A program made the translations under genes and the position numbers. Shown one piece after another: positions 24,726 through 33,763 of a stretch of 64,000 bases of DNA. Numbering within the stretch: the first letter of the stretch is position 1; each line of letters begins with the position of its first letter. The stretch covers positions 1 through 64,000 of the forward strand of contig JAMCPM010000020.1 of NCBI GenBank assembly GCA_023382335.1, in the 5' to 3' direction. This DNA comes from Actinomycetota bacterium. GTDB taxonomy: Bacteria > Actinomycetota > Thermoleophilia > BMS3ABIN01. The notes beneath the pieces were generated by a model that saw only the letters and a program-made list of their open reading frames with translations, was not told the origin of the DNA and did not search any database.

Positions 24726-25411
24726 AGCCGGATAATCGTCGCCCCTTCCTCCACCGCTGCCACGTAATCGTGGCTGGTCCCCATGGAAAGATGCCGGAAA
24801 TCGTGCTTTTCTTTCCATTTTTGATTGAGTTCGGATGATAGTCGGCGCAGGGCCGCGAAGTGGGGCCTGACGGCTTCGGGGTCGGCCGCCAGAGGCGGCA
24901 TGGTCATGAGGCCGGCGAAGTTCACCATTGAATATTTGTCTGCCTCCTCAAGGAAGCGGTCAACTTCGGAGGGAATGATACCATACTTGCCCGCCTCTTC
25001 GCCAATATTGACCTCCAGGAGGACTTCTGTTGGTGAAGCGGCGCGGCGGTCGATTTCCCTGACCGTGGAGAGCGATTCCACCGAGTGGATCAGGCGCGTG
25101 ACCGGCAGCACCTGCCGCACCTTGTTGCTCTGCAGGTGGCCGATGAAATCCCAGGTGAAGCGGCTGCCGTAAAGGGCATGCTTGGCGGCGAGATCCTGGG
25201 CGCGGTTCTCGCCGACGAAGGTGATGCCGGCCTCGGCCAGCGGCTCCATCCCTTCCACGGAAATATATTTTGTGGCGACAAGGATCTCGACTGATGAAGC
25301 TTCACGGCCGGCGCGGGCGCAGGCGGCGGCGACCTCATCCTTCACTTTAGAGAAGTTCGCGCGTATGAGGCGCGGGTCGAGGGTTTCGGGTGTGCGGCTG
25401 GCGCGCTTCAT
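24704..25411 (-). CDS. yggS: YggS-type PLP homeostasis protein
   Basis: The protein (235 residues from the ATG at 25411) is an alanine-racemase N-terminal-domain protein of the YggS/PLPBP family. The PLP lysine lies in V-A-T-K-Y-I-S, and G-E-N-R-A-Q-D, H-L-Q-S-N-K and S-M-G-T-S-H-D-Y match family motifs. It is a PLP carrier with no known enzyme activity. The ATG overlaps the pgeF stop (ATGA), which decides the start over a longer upstream frame. Confidence 0.92.
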   Translation of the reverse strand: MKRASRTPETLDPRLIRANFSKVKDEVAAACARAGREASSVEILVATKYISVEGMEPLAEAGITFVGENRAQDLAAKHALYGSRFTWDFIGHLQSNKVRQVLPVTRLIHSVESLSTVREIDRRAASPTEVLLEVNIGEEAGKYGIIPSEVDRFLEEADKYSMVNFAGLMTMPPLAADPEAVRPHFAALRRLSSELNQKWKEKHDFRHLSMGTSHDYVAAVEEGATIIRLGSVIFG

Positions 25412-26457
25412 GACCGCGGCTTCGTGCTCTCGCCGATCCAGGCGATGGCGCCCTGGCGGCCGGTGACGCCCTCGCGGCGGTAAGAGAAGAATTCCCGGTG
25501 GCACGAAGTGCAGATATCCAGAATGCAGATATTTTCCCCGGGCACGCCGGCGCCGGTCAGAGCCGACTGGGCTGCTTCCTGCAGATCGAGTAGCACCCGG
25601 TCTTCTGTCCTGTTCTTGATCACTTCGCTGCCGAACTTCTCCTCAAACTCGCGGCCGATCTCTTCTTCCACTTCGTAACAGCAAGGCCCGATCGCCGGAC
25701 CGATGGCGGCGGTGATATCTGAAGCGCTGACGCCGTAATCACTTTCCATTTTCTCCACGCCGTTTTGTAGCACGCCCTCGATAAGGCCTTTGCGCCCGGC
25801 GTGCAGGACCGCTACCACCGGTTTTGTTTCTGCGGGTTTTCCGGCGCCGGAGTTTTCATCGCCCGGCGCCTGCGCGCCGGCCTGTCCCACAAGTACTACC
25901 GGTACGCAATCGGCGAACATCAGCAGCAGGGGGACGCCGGGCAGCCCGGTGATCAGGCCGTCGCAGGGATCGAAGCGGGACTCCTCGCTGAAAGCGCCGC
26001 TGCCGGCCGCCTCCTCATCGGTAACGCTCTGCACGGTGCTTGTGTGCCGCTGATAGGGCGAGGTTATCCGCGAGGGCTCGATCCCCAGGATGCTGGCCAG
26101 GAGCGCCCGGTTGCCCGATACATGCTCGCGATCGTCACCCACGTGAAACCCGAGATTGAGCGAAGCGTACGGGTACCTGCTTCCTCCTCCGCCGCGGGTG
26201 GTGAAGCAAACCCCGGCGCCCGGAGCCTTGAGGAATCGCCAGATGTTGATGTCGCCCCAGTCCTCGAGTTCGAAAGCCGGCTCGAGGGGTTCATTGGGTT
26301 CGGTGGGCTCTGTGGGTTCGGCCGGTTGGGCTTTCTCGGACTGCCGGTTGAATAGCCGAGCTATGGGAGCCAGGAAGACCAGCAGCACCCCGGAGGGAAA
26401 AGAAAAGGCAGGCGCGGGGCCTGCCTCTTGATTTTCTTCATATTCAGAATGGCGCAT
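25408..26457 (-). CDS. pgeF: PgeF/YfiH peptidoglycan editing factor (laccase-domain protein)
   Basis: The conserved domain (about 75-349) carries the zinc-binding and active residues of the family: Q-R-H-T, F-A-D-C-V-P-V, and L-H-A-G-R-K-G. Such proteins remove misplaced amino acids from peptidoglycan precursors and also deaminate purine nucleosides. The first 70 residues are unusual: a hydrophobic stretch (F-P-S-G-V-L-L-V-F-L-A-P-I) that could be a membrane anchor, then a P-x-E-P-T-E-P repeat. The extension may tether the enzyme to the membrane; that is inference. Confidence 0.85.
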   Translation of the reverse strand: MRHSEYEENQEAGPAPAFSFPSGVLLVFLAPIARLFNRQSEKAQPAEPTEPTEPNEPLEPAFELEDWGDINIWRFLKAPGAGVCFTTRGGGGSRYPYASLNLGFHVGDDREHVSGNRALLASILGIEPSRITSPYQRHTSTVQSVTDEEAAGSGAFSEESRFDPCDGLITGLPGVPLLLMFADCVPVVLVGQAGAQAPGDENSGAGKPAETKPVVAVLHAGRKGLIEGVLQNGVEKMESDYGVSASDITAAIGPAIGPCCYEVEEEIGREFEEKFGSEVIKNRTEDRVLLDLQEAAQSALTGAGVPGENICILDICTSCHREFFSYRREGVTGRQGAIAWIGESTKPRS

Positions 26458-26473
26458 GAATTACGTCTCTGCT

Positions 26474-27571
26474 TTAGTCCTTATCCCTCAGGAAGGTCGG
26501 TATGTCAAGCACGTCCTCGCCGACCTCGAAGTCGGGCACGTCTTCGGTGCCGCGGCGGGCGTCGGAGGGGCTCTTGGTGATGATGGTGGTGTCGCGCGTG
26601 CGCGAGATGCGGCCGGCGTTAGCCTGCCGGTCGAAGCCCGTGGCGATGACCGTTACCTTGACCTCGTCCTTGATGGAGTCATCGATGACGGCGCCGAAGA
26701 TGATGTTGCAGTTGGAATCGGCGGCGCTGGAGATGACCTCAGCGGCCTCGTTGACCTCGAACAGTCCCAGGTCGGGTCCGCCGGTGATGTTGAGCAGGAT
26801 GCCGGTCGCGCCTTCGACCGAAGCCTCGAGCAGAGGCGAGGAGATGGCGGCCTTGGCTGATTCCGAGGCGCGGTTCTCGCCGCTGGCGACGCCGATGCCC
26901 ATGAGGGCGGAGCCAGCGTCTTTCATGATGGCCTTGACGTCAGCGAAATCGAGATTGATGAGGCCGGGGACGGTGATCAGGTCGGTGATGCCCTGGACGC
27001 CCTGCCTCAGCACGTCATCGGCGACCTTGAAGGCGTCGATGATGGAAGTCCGTTTCTCCACGACCTGAAGCAGCCGGTCGTTGGGGATGATGATGACGGT
27101 GTCGACTTTCTCGCGCAGCATGCGGATGCCTTCCTCGGCCTGGTCGCTGCGCCTCTTGCCTTCGAAGGAGAATGGACGGGTGACCACACCGACAGTGAGG
27201 GCTCCCAGCTCCTTGGCGATCTCGGCGATGACGGGCGCGGCTCCGGTGCCGGTGCCGCCGCCTTTGCCGGCGGTGACGAACACCATGTCCGATCCCTTGA
27301 TCGCCTCGCGGATCTCGTCGCGGCTTTCTTCGGCTGCTTCCCTACCAACTTCGGGATTGGCGCCGGCGCCCAGCCCCTGCGTGATCTTGCCGCCAATATG
27401 CAGCTTCACATCGGCATCACACATGAGCAGTGCCTGCGCGTCCGTGTTGACGGCGATGAACTCAACACCTTTAAGCCCCGCATCAACCATGCGGTTGACC
27501 GCGTTGGTGCCACCGCCGCCTACCCCCACGACCCGTATTACCGCTAGGTAGCTGCTGCCGGGATCTAGCAT
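26474..27571 (-). CDS. ftsZ: FtsZ, division tubulin
   Basis: From the ATG at 27571 (GGAGGT ten bases before it) the protein has 365 residues. The tubulin signature G-G-G-T-G-T-G lies at about 104-110, and the N-terminal [12 protein letters not shown] and T7 loop N-L-D-F-A-D-V-K-A are present. The C-terminal peptide ends [10 protein letters not shown], the conserved docking tail for FtsA/SepF. It polymerises into the Z-ring. It follows ftsA by 20 bases. A frame extending upstream into ftsA is not used. Confidence 0.97.
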   Translation of the reverse strand: MLDPGSSYLAVIRVVGVGGGGTNAVNRMVDAGLKGVEFIAVNTDAQALLMCDADVKLHIGGKITQGLGAGANPEVGREAAEESRDEIREAIKGSDMVFVTAGKGGGTGTGAAPVIAEIAKELGALTVGVVTRPFSFEGKRRSDQAEEGIRMLREKVDTVIIIPNDRLLQVVEKRTSIIDAFKVADDVLRQGVQGITDLITVPGLINLDFADVKAIMKDAGSALMGIGVASGENRASESAKAAISSPLLEASVEGATGILLNITGGPDLGLFEVNEAAEVISSAADSNCNIIFGAVIDDSIKDEVKVTVIATGFDRQANAGRISRTRDTTIITKSPSDARRGTEDVPDFEVGEDVLDIPTFLRDKD

Positions 27572-27591
27572 GTTATAGAAACCTCCAAGGT

Positions 27592-28845
27592 CTAGGCCTT
27601 TCCAGATTTTCCAAACCAACCCTTGACCTTTGCCAGAACCTCGCTCCACAACCCTACAGTCGGAGTCGAGGGTTCAGGCGGCTGACTTGGCCCCCTCAAA
27701 AAAATATGCCTGCCACCATATAAAAGCAAGCCTACAGCGGTAGCATAGACAGGATTACTGGGGATGTCAACAGCCCCCGAGCCCGTGCGCGGGACCCCCA
27801 GCCGGGCTGGAAGTTTGGCTACATCGGCAGCCAGCCCACAGATACCCTCAAGTTGGCTCGACCCGCCGGTTATCACCATCCCTGCAGCAATACTTGAGAG
27901 ATAACCGCTGTCCTGCGCCTGCTTCAGCACCAGTGTGAAAATCTCAGCGACACGCGCTTCGATTATGCGCGATAGAAACTTTTTGGAAAACGTCACCGTG
28001 CGCTCTTCGTCGTCGCCGGGAACGACGATCGGCACCTTCGCCATCTCGATATCCTCGACCAGATGGCTCTGGGCGTAACCGTGTTTGAGCTTGATGTATT
28101 CTGCGGATTCCAGCGGCACCTTGAGCCCGACGGAGATGTCCTTGGTGACGTGGTTGCCACCCACGGGCAGCACAGCGGTATGCACCAGGCGGCCGTGGGC
28201 GAACATGGCCACGTCAGTGGTGCCGCCGCCGATGTCCACCAGGATGACGCCGGACTTCAGCTCCTGATCGTCGAGGCAGGCCTCGCTGGAGGCCAGAGGC
28301 TCGAGCACGATGTCCTCGGTTGCCAGTCCCGCCTGGCCGACGGCCTCGACCAGGTTCTGTATCGAGTTGATGGCGCCGAAGACCAGGTGCCCCGACATCT
28401 CGATCTTCTTGGCCCACATGCCAACCGGACGGCGGATGCCGTCCTGGCCGTCGAGGGTGTACTCGCGCGGAAGCGCATGGATGAGCTGCAGGTCGCGCGA
28501 GACATCCACCTGCTTGAGCTTCCGCAGCAGCGCCTCGCGCTCGGCCCTGGTCACGCGCCGGTCCTCGTTGGGATTGTTGATCGAGACCTTGCGGTTCATG
28601 GAGATGACGTGGGCGCCGGCAACGCCGACGAAAACTTCATGGACATGATAGCCCGCGGCCTGCTGAGCTTCCTCGAGCGAGGCCTTGATTGACTTGGCGG
28701 CATCTTCCAGGTCTACGACCACGCCTTTGTGCATGCCTTTGGCGGGGACGTGACCCATGCCGGCAAGCCTGGCGAGGTTGCCCTGCTCATCGAGCTCCCC
28801 GATGAGGCAGGCTATCTTGGTGGTGCCCACGTCGAGCGCAACCAC
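27592..28845 (-). CDS. ftsA: FtsA, actin-like division protein (5' end disturbed)
   Basis: The conserved part reads [12 protein letters not shown] from a GTG at 28845 and covers all actin-fold motifs ([16 protein letters not shown]). It ends in a short amphipathic helix ([11 protein letters not shown]) expected to bind membrane. Good FtsA sequence continues upstream of the GTG as A-E-E-E-T-V-S-L-F-P-P, and a lysine-rich reading frame starting at an ATG (29125) just after ftsQ would join it if one A were removed from the AAAA run at 28912-28909. So the gene either starts internally, uses frameshifting, or carries a mutation or sequence error. Confidence 0.88.
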   Translation of the reverse strand: MVALDVGTTKIACLIGELDEQGNLARLAGMGHVPAKGMHKGVVVDLEDAAKSIKASLEEAQQAAGYHVHEVFVGVAGAHVISMNRKVSINNPNEDRRVTRAEREALLRKLKQVDVSRDLQLIHALPREYTLDGQDGIRRPVGMWAKKIEMSGHLVFGAINSIQNLVEAVGQAGLATEDIVLEPLASSEACLDDQELKSGVILVDIGGGTTDVAMFAHGRLVHTAVLPVGGNHVTKDISVGLKVPLESAEYIKLKHGYAQSHLVEDIEMAKVPIVVPGDDEERTVTFSKKFLSRIIEARVAEIFTLVLKQAQDSGYLSSIAAGMVITGGSSQLEGICGLAADVAKLPARLGVPRTGSGAVDIPSNPVYATAVGLLLYGGRHIFLRGPSQPPEPSTPTVGLWSEVLAKVKGWFGKSGKA

Positions 28846-28930
28846 GGGGGGGAAGAGGCTGACGGTTTCTTCTTCCGCGAGCCCGGGCTTGGCTGCCGCG
28901 CCGTTTGGTTTTGGCAGGCGGGACCGGGCG

Positions 28931-29020
28931 CTTCTCGCCGCGCTTCGATTCGACAGCGGCGCGCTCGGGCTTCTCGCCGCGCTTCGATTCGACAGCGGCG
29001 CGCTCGGGCTTCTCGCCGCG
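28931..29020 (-). repeat. 39-bp tandem repeat in the ftsA 5' region
   Basis: Units of 39 bp start at 28931, 28970 and (partial) 29009. In the lysine-rich frame each codes G-E-K-P-E-R-A-A-V-E-S-K-R. Confidence 0.9.
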
Positions 29021-29138
29021 CTTCTTCGGCGTCCGCTTCTTTATCTTTGGTTTTTTTGTCTCGTCGTCTGGCATGGTTTTGTCCGGCTTATCGTCCGGTG
29101 TATCGTTTGGCTTATCGTCCGGCATCAGATATATATGC

Positions 29139-30059
29139 CTATTGGCCGGCCGGCGGCTGGCCTGCATCTGGCGGAACGCTTTCCTCGGGAGCAGCGACGG
29201 TCGGGACGGCATCAGCCGCTCCCGCTCCGGCCTCGCCGGCCGCTGCCTGACCCACCCCTGCCTCTTCCCCGGCCGCGGGCGCTGTTCCTTCTTCGGCAGA
29301 CGCGGTCGTAACCGTACTCGCGGGCGGCCTGTCATCTTTGGTAACCGGACGCTGCGGCACTGAAACATCGATGGTCATGGAGACTCCCGCCACGGACGCC
29401 CGCGCCAGCAGTTGCCGCAGCACTTCGAACTTCATCCCGTACTCGTCGAGAGAGCCGAAGTGGACGTTGACGCCGGACGAAGTCTTGGCCCTGATGTCGC
29501 CGCCGGCGATCGAAATCTCGGCAAACTGGTAATTGAAGCTGACGGGGATGTTGGCCAGGAATCTTGCTCCCGTCCGGGCTTCCTCGCAATCAGCGACCTT
29601 GCCGACCTCGGCCGCGCAGGGCTTCGCCGTCGCCATGACCGGCAACGCCGGCCCTCCCGCCGCCTGCTCCGAAAGGACCCTGCCGTCGGGCGCGAGCACA
29701 AAACTCTTGCCGCCCTCAGCCCTCAGCGCTACCAGCGGGCGGTATTCGCGGACGTGAATGATGATGGTGTTGGGGAAATCGCGCTCGAAGTCAACGCTTT
29801 CGATATAAGGTTTGGCCGTGAGCTCGGCGTTGACCGCGTCAAGTGGCGGACGCAGGATGCTCTGCCCGCGCAGCAGCGGCCCGGCCGCCTCCATGATCTG
29901 TTCGCTGGTCACCACGTGGTTGCCGTCGATGACTATCTCGTTGATGGCAAGAACCGACGACTGGCTCAACCAGAAAAGGCCGGCGCCGGCGATGGCGGCC
30001 ATCAGCACTCCCAGGGAGACCTTCCAGATGAATGAGAAAAAACGGCCTGCTGCCATCAT
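29139..30059 (-). CDS. ftsQ: FtsQ/DivIB division protein
   Basis: The 306-residue protein has a short cytoplasmic tail, one membrane helix (about 12-35), a POTRA domain (about 38-107; E-I-V-I-D-G-N-H-V-V-T-S-E-Q-I) and a beta domain to about 235. The last 70 residues are rich in A, G, E and P and probably unfolded. FtsQ links the FtsL/FtsB layer with the septal synthases outside the membrane. It lies between murB and ftsA in the usual order. Confidence 0.92.
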   Translation of the reverse strand: MMAAGRFFSFIWKVSLGVLMAAIAGAGLFWLSQSSVLAINEIVIDGNHVVTSEQIMEAAGPLLRGQSILRPPLDAVNAELTAKPYIESVDFERDFPNTIIIHVREYRPLVALRAEGGKSFVLAPDGRVLSEQAAGGPALPVMATAKPCAAEVGKVADCEEARTGARFLANIPVSFNYQFAEISIAGGDIRAKTSSGVNVHFGSLDEYGMKFEVLRQLLARASVAGVSMTIDVSVPQRPVTKDDRPPASTVTTASAEEGTAPAAGEEAGVGQAAAGEAGAGAADAVPTVAAPEESVPPDAGQPPAGQ

Positions 30060-30093
30060 CCCGCCTTCACGCAGTTGGTGCCAGGGAAAGCCG

Positions 30094-31131
30094 TCATTCT
30101 GCCAACGGCTTCAGGTTGATGTCCCCGAGGAACTTGACCTCGGGCTCGAGGATGACGCCAAACTTTTCGTGGACCCGCCGGCGGCATTCGTCCATCAGCC
30201 AGATCACGTCGGCGGCGCTGCATCCGCCCCGGTTGATAATGAAGTTGGCATGTGTTTGTGAGACGGCGGCGGCTCCGCGTTCGAGGCCCTTGCAGCCCGC
30301 CTTGTCCAGCAGTTCGCCGGCGCTCTGCGGCCCGGCCCCACCCTGGGGCTCGCCCGCGTCCGGCGTCGTGGCGGCACCCTGGAGCTCGCCGGCGCCCGGT
30401 CCGGCCCCGGGATTGCGGAAGACGCTGCCGTAGGAGCGCTCGCCGGCCGGCTGTTTCTCCGCGCGGCGGCGGCGGAATTCCGCCGCCGCCGCGCGGATCT
30501 TTTCCGGATCATCCCTTTTGAGTTCCAGCACGACGCTGCTGACAACCGAACCTTCCGGCAGCTCAGCATGCCGGTACGAAAATTTTAGCTGCCCTTTTTT
30601 CAGAAACTGCACCCCGCCGGGCATGCTGACGATCACCTGCTGGACGAGCTCGCCGATGGAGGTTCCCCAGGCGCCGGCGTTCATGGCTACCCCGCCGCCG
30701 ACGGTTCCGGGGATCCCCGCCAGCGGCTCCAGGCCGGACAGCCCCGCGTCCGCCGCGATCGACGCCGCCTTCGGCAGGGAAGCGCCGCCGCCGCAAACCA
30801 GCTTTCCAACGCCAGGCTCGGCGCCGCTCTTTGGTTCCTCCGGAACGGAAGTCCGGCACTCTTTCAGTTCCCCTGAAAGTCTGATGACGAGCCCGTCCCA
30901 GCCGGAATCGGCGACGAGAAGATTGGATCCCAGCCCCAGGACGAACCGGTCGAGGCTGAAGCGCGCCGCCACTTCGAGGATGGCCGCGAGTTGTTCCGGG
31001 GAGTCTGCTTCGAGAAGAAAGGCCGCGCCGCCGCCGCAACCGATGGTGGTGAGCCGGGCCAGCCCGGCCCTGGCGGTTCCGGGTTTGCCGGCGGCCTGCT
31101 CCAGATCAGAACGGGCCGCCTCGTCAAACAA
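30094..31131 (-). CDS. murB: UDP-N-acetylenolpyruvoylglucosamine reductase MurB
   Basis: The protein (345 residues) starts at a TTG that overlaps the murC stop region, with AGGAAAG upstream. FAD-binding motifs L-G-L-G-S-N-L-L-V and P-G-T-V-G-G-G-V-A-M-N-A-G-A are present; the catalytic serine is in Y-G-S-V-F-R-N-P, and the C-terminal E-P-E-V glutamate is present. An insert of about 30 residues rich in G, A and P (about 245-275) separates F-R-N-P from A-G-E-L-L-D-K-A-G, normally close together. The enzyme reduces enolpyruvyl-UDP-GlcNAc to UDP-MurNAc. Confidence 0.93.
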   Translation of the reverse strand: MFDEAARSDLEQAAGKPGTARAGLARLTTIGCGGGAAFLLEADSPEQLAAILEVAARFSLDRFVLGLGSNLLVADSGWDGLVIRLSGELKECRTSVPEEPKSGAEPGVGKLVCGGGASLPKAASIAADAGLSGLEPLAGIPGTVGGGVAMNAGAWGTSIGELVQQVIVSMPGGVQFLKKGQLKFSYRHAELPEGSVVSSVVLELKRDDPEKIRAAAAEFRRRRAEKQPAGERSYGSVFRNPGAGPGAGELQGAATTPDAGEPQGGAGPQSAGELLDKAGCKGLERGAAAVSQTHANFIINRGGCSAADVIWLMDECRRRVHEKFGVILEPEVKFLGDINLKPLAE

Positions 31132-32557
31132 GGCTTTCCTGCCTTTGCAGAGCAGTGAGCAGATCCTCCCCGACTTTGAAGATGTCGCCGGCGCCGATGG
31201 TGAGCACCAGGTCCCCCGGGCGGAGGTCTTTAAGCAGCAGCGGCACGATGTCGCGCGGCCTGGGAATATAAGCGATGTTGGCGGAAGGCGACCACCGAAG
31301 CGCCGAGTCGACCACCAGTTTGCCGCTGATGCCGGGCTCGGGCTCCTCACGGGCGCCGAAGATGTCGGTGACGATGGCCAGGTCGCAGATGCCCATGGCC
31401 TGGCCGAACTCGTCGTGCAGGTAACGCGTGCGAGAATACAGATGCGGCTGGAAGGCGCCGATAACGCGCGTCCAGCCTCCGGAGCGGGCCGCCTCGAGGG
31501 TCGCGGCGATCTCGGTGGGATGGTGGGCATAATCGTCGACGATCGTTACTCCGGCCGCTTCGCCTTTGATCTGGAAACGCCGGGCGGCGCCGCTGAATTT
31601 TGCCAGTGCCCCTCCGGCATCCGCGGGACTGACGCCGATAAGGTCGAGCACGGCGATGGCCGCCAGCGAGTTCATGACGTTGTGAAGCCCGCGCACCTGC
31701 AACGAGACGCGGCAATCCGCGCCGGCATTGCCGGAAGCCGTTGCGCCGGCTTGCGCCGCTGAGCCGGCATTGCCGGAACACGAAAGCCCGAACGAGGTCC
31801 CTTCCCTGTTGGATTCAAGATCCGAGGCCCGGTAATCTGAGCTCTCACCTGTGCCATAGGTGATGACGCGGGCCCGGGTGGAAGCGGCGATCTCCCGCAG
31901 CAGCGGCGTATCCCAGATGACCAGGGCGCCGTCCTCGGGCAGGCCGCTGACAAATTCCTTGAAGACTTCGATGACCTCGTCGACCGAGACGTAATGGGAA
32001 TGGTGGTCAAGCTCCACATTTGTGATAACTGCGATCTCGGGATGCAGGTGCAGCAGCGAGCCGTCGCTCTCATCGGCTTCGGCCACCAGCCACTCGCCCT
32101 CGCCGGCGCGGGCGTTGCTGCCGACGTCGTTGAGCTCGCCGCCGACGACAAAGGACGGCTCCAGCCCCAGCAGCTCCATTGAATTGGCGATCATCGACGT
32201 GGTCGTGGTCTTGCCGTGCGTGCCGGCCACGGCGATGCCCCGCTTCATGGCCATCAGCTCGGAGAGCATCTGCGCCCGCTGGTAAACGGGAATGCCCCGC
32301 TCGCCGGCGGCGACCATCTCGGGGTTGTGCGCCGGGATGGCGCTGGAGACGACCACGGCGTCGGGCCGGTCAAGGTTGCCGGCGTCGTGCCCGAAGGCGA
32401 CGGGAATACCGCCCTCCTCGAGCATGCGCGTGTAGCGCGAGCGCTTGAGGTCGGAACCGCTTACCTCGTAACCCAGCGTATGGAAGACCTGGGCGATGCC
32501 GCTCATGCCGGCCCCGCCGATGCCTATGAAATGAATTCTTTTAATCTGGGGACACAT
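31124..32557 (-). CDS. murC: UDP-N-acetylmuramate-L-alanine ligase MurC
   Basis: The 477-residue ligase shows the Rossmann start I-H-F-I-G-I-G-G-A-G-M-S-G, the ATP site G-T-H-G-K-T-T-T-T and D-D-Y-A-H-H-P-T-E. It adds L-alanine to UDP-MurNAc. The ATG and the first codons (M-C-P-Q) lie inside a copy of the GTGTCCC repeat, and the best ribosome site (CCAGGAATT) is in the repeat spacer. A small A/G/S-rich insert occurs near residue 260-275. The next gene, murB, overlaps its end. Confidence 0.95.
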   Translation of the reverse strand: MCPQIKRIHFIGIGGAGMSGIAQVFHTLGYEVSGSDLKRSRYTRMLEEGGIPVAFGHDAGNLDRPDAVVVSSAIPAHNPEMVAAGERGIPVYQRAQMLSELMAMKRGIAVAGTHGKTTTTSMIANSMELLGLEPSFVVGGELNDVGSNARAGEGEWLVAEADESDGSLLHLHPEIAVITNVELDHHSHYVSVDEVIEVFKEFVSGLPEDGALVIWDTPLLREIAASTRARVITYGTGESSDYRASDLESNREGTSFGLSCSGNAGSAAQAGATASGNAGADCRVSLQVRGLHNVMNSLAAIAVLDLIGVSPADAGGALAKFSGAARRFQIKGEAAGVTIVDDYAHHPTEIAATLEAARSGGWTRVIGAFQPHLYSRTRYLHDEFGQAMGICDLAIVTDIFGAREEPEPGISGKLVVDSALRWSPSANIAYIPRPRDIVPLLLKDLRPGDLVLTIGAGDIFKVGEDLLTALQRQESLV

Positions 32558-32618
32558 TACTTAATTCCTGGTTTTAGGGACACATTACTTAATCGCCTAT
32601 TTCAGGGACACATTACTT
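32548..32618 (-). repeat. GTGTCCC-type dispersed repeat, copy 3 (three units)
   Basis: Three units of GGGACACATTACTT on the plus strand (32548-32566, 32576-32593, 32604-32618) cover the murG stop codon and the murC start codon. The first two with their spacer match the composite at 17903-17948 nearly base for base, in reverse orientation. Confidence 0.85.
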
Positions 32619-33763
32619 TCCCCGGTTTCTTTTCCTTCATCAGGGCGCCCGGCGATCCGGAAGACTTCCGCCACGACGCGCTCGGCGCCGTCGCAGTTTC
32701 CCAGCCGGGCGCTGGCCGCCGCCATCGCCGCCAGCCTCTGCCTGTCGGCAAACAGCGCCGAGACTTTTTCTTTCAGCAGCGCGCCGCTCAAGCGGTTGTC
32801 GGGTATGACCTCGGCCGCCCCCAGCCCCGCCATCCATTCGGCGTTCGTGCTCTGATGGTCCGCCGTGGCGTATGGATACGGCACCAGCAGCGCCGGTTTC
32901 CCCAGGGCCATCAGCTCGAGGATCGAAGCCCCCGAGCGGCTCACCACCAGGTCGGCTGCCGCCGTCGCCAGCGGCAAATCAACTGTATAGTCTAGCAAAT
33001 GATAGTTCTCGGGGTCCGCACCCCGCTGCCGCAGCTGTTCCTTGACCGCCTCGTAATCGCGCCTGCCGCTGACATGCACCAGCTGAAATGGAAGCGGCCC
33101 GCTGCCGAACGCCTCGACGCAGGCTTCGTTGATGGAGCGGGCTCCCAGGCTGCCGCCGAACACCAGCAGCACCGGCGGGTCATCAGCGGATCTGACCGGT
33201 TTGAGGCCGAAGCGCTCCCGTCCCGCCTCGGGCGTGGCCGCCAGCAGCTCGCGGCTCATAGGGCGGCCGGTCAGTATATATTTGTTCCCTTTGCGGATTT
33301 CGAAACTGAGGCAGACGCTTTTGGAGAAGGGCACCAGCGCCCGGTTGGCGAGCCCCATGTGGGAATCGAGCTCGATCGTCAGCGTCGGGATCCTTTTGAG
33401 GAAGGCGGTGAACACCGGCGCCCAGCTGACGTAACCGCCGCCGCCGACGACGACGTCGGGTTGCCGGCGCTGCAGGATGCGAACGCAGTCGACGCTGCCC
33501 TTGATGACAGACCAGAGGAATGGGAAGACCTGCAGTGATATCCGCCGCTGCAGCCCCCGCAGCTCGGCGAGGTCGAGTTCGTAGCCGGCGCCGGGCACAA
33601 GCTCCGTCTCCAGACCCCGGCCGGTGCCGATGAACGAGACTTCGGCGCCTCTATCCGAGAGCGCGCCGGCGAGGGCCAGAGCCGGAACCAGATGGCCGGC
33701 CGTTCCCCCGGCCGCGATTACCACTTTTAGCGGTCCTGGGTTTTCTCTGGGGAGCTGCGGCAA
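32597..33763 (-). CDS. murG: MurG, lipid II-forming glycosyltransferase
   Basis: The protein (388 residues from an ATG, or 375 from a GTG at 33724) has the N-terminal glycine loop A-A-G-G-T-A-G-H, the acceptor-side V-G-G-G-G-Y-V-S, and the donor-site S-R-S-G-A-S-I-L-E-L and P-Y-P-Y-A-T-A-D-H-Q. It adds GlcNAc to lipid I at the inner face of the membrane. The final residues E-S-N-V-S-L-K come from the GTGTCCC repeat. The start overlaps the ftsW end by up to 113 bases. Confidence 0.94.
   Translation of the reverse strand: MPQLPRENPGPLKVVIAAGGTAGHLVPALALAGALSDRGAEVSFIGTGRGLETELVPGAGYELDLAELRGLQRRISLQVFPFLWSVIKGSVDCVRILQRRQPDVVVGGGGYVSWAPVFTAFLKRIPTLTIELDSHMGLANRALVPFSKSVCLSFEIRKGNKYILTGRPMSRELLAATPEAGRERFGLKPVRSADDPPVLLVFGGSLGARSINEACVEAFGSGPLPFQLVHVSGRRDYEAVKEQLRQRGADPENYHLLDYTVDLPLATAAADLVVSRSGASILELMALGKPALLVPYPYATADHQSTNAEWMAGLGAAEVIPDNRLSGALLKEKVSALFADRQRLAAMAAASARLGNCDGAERVVAEVFRIAGRPDEGKETGESNVSLK

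Noticed and set aside
28787-29368. Separate arginine-rich gene between ftsQ and ftsA
   Set aside because: Its first part is an off-frame reading of ftsQ; only the lysine-rich part after 29125 is plausible, as an ftsA extension.
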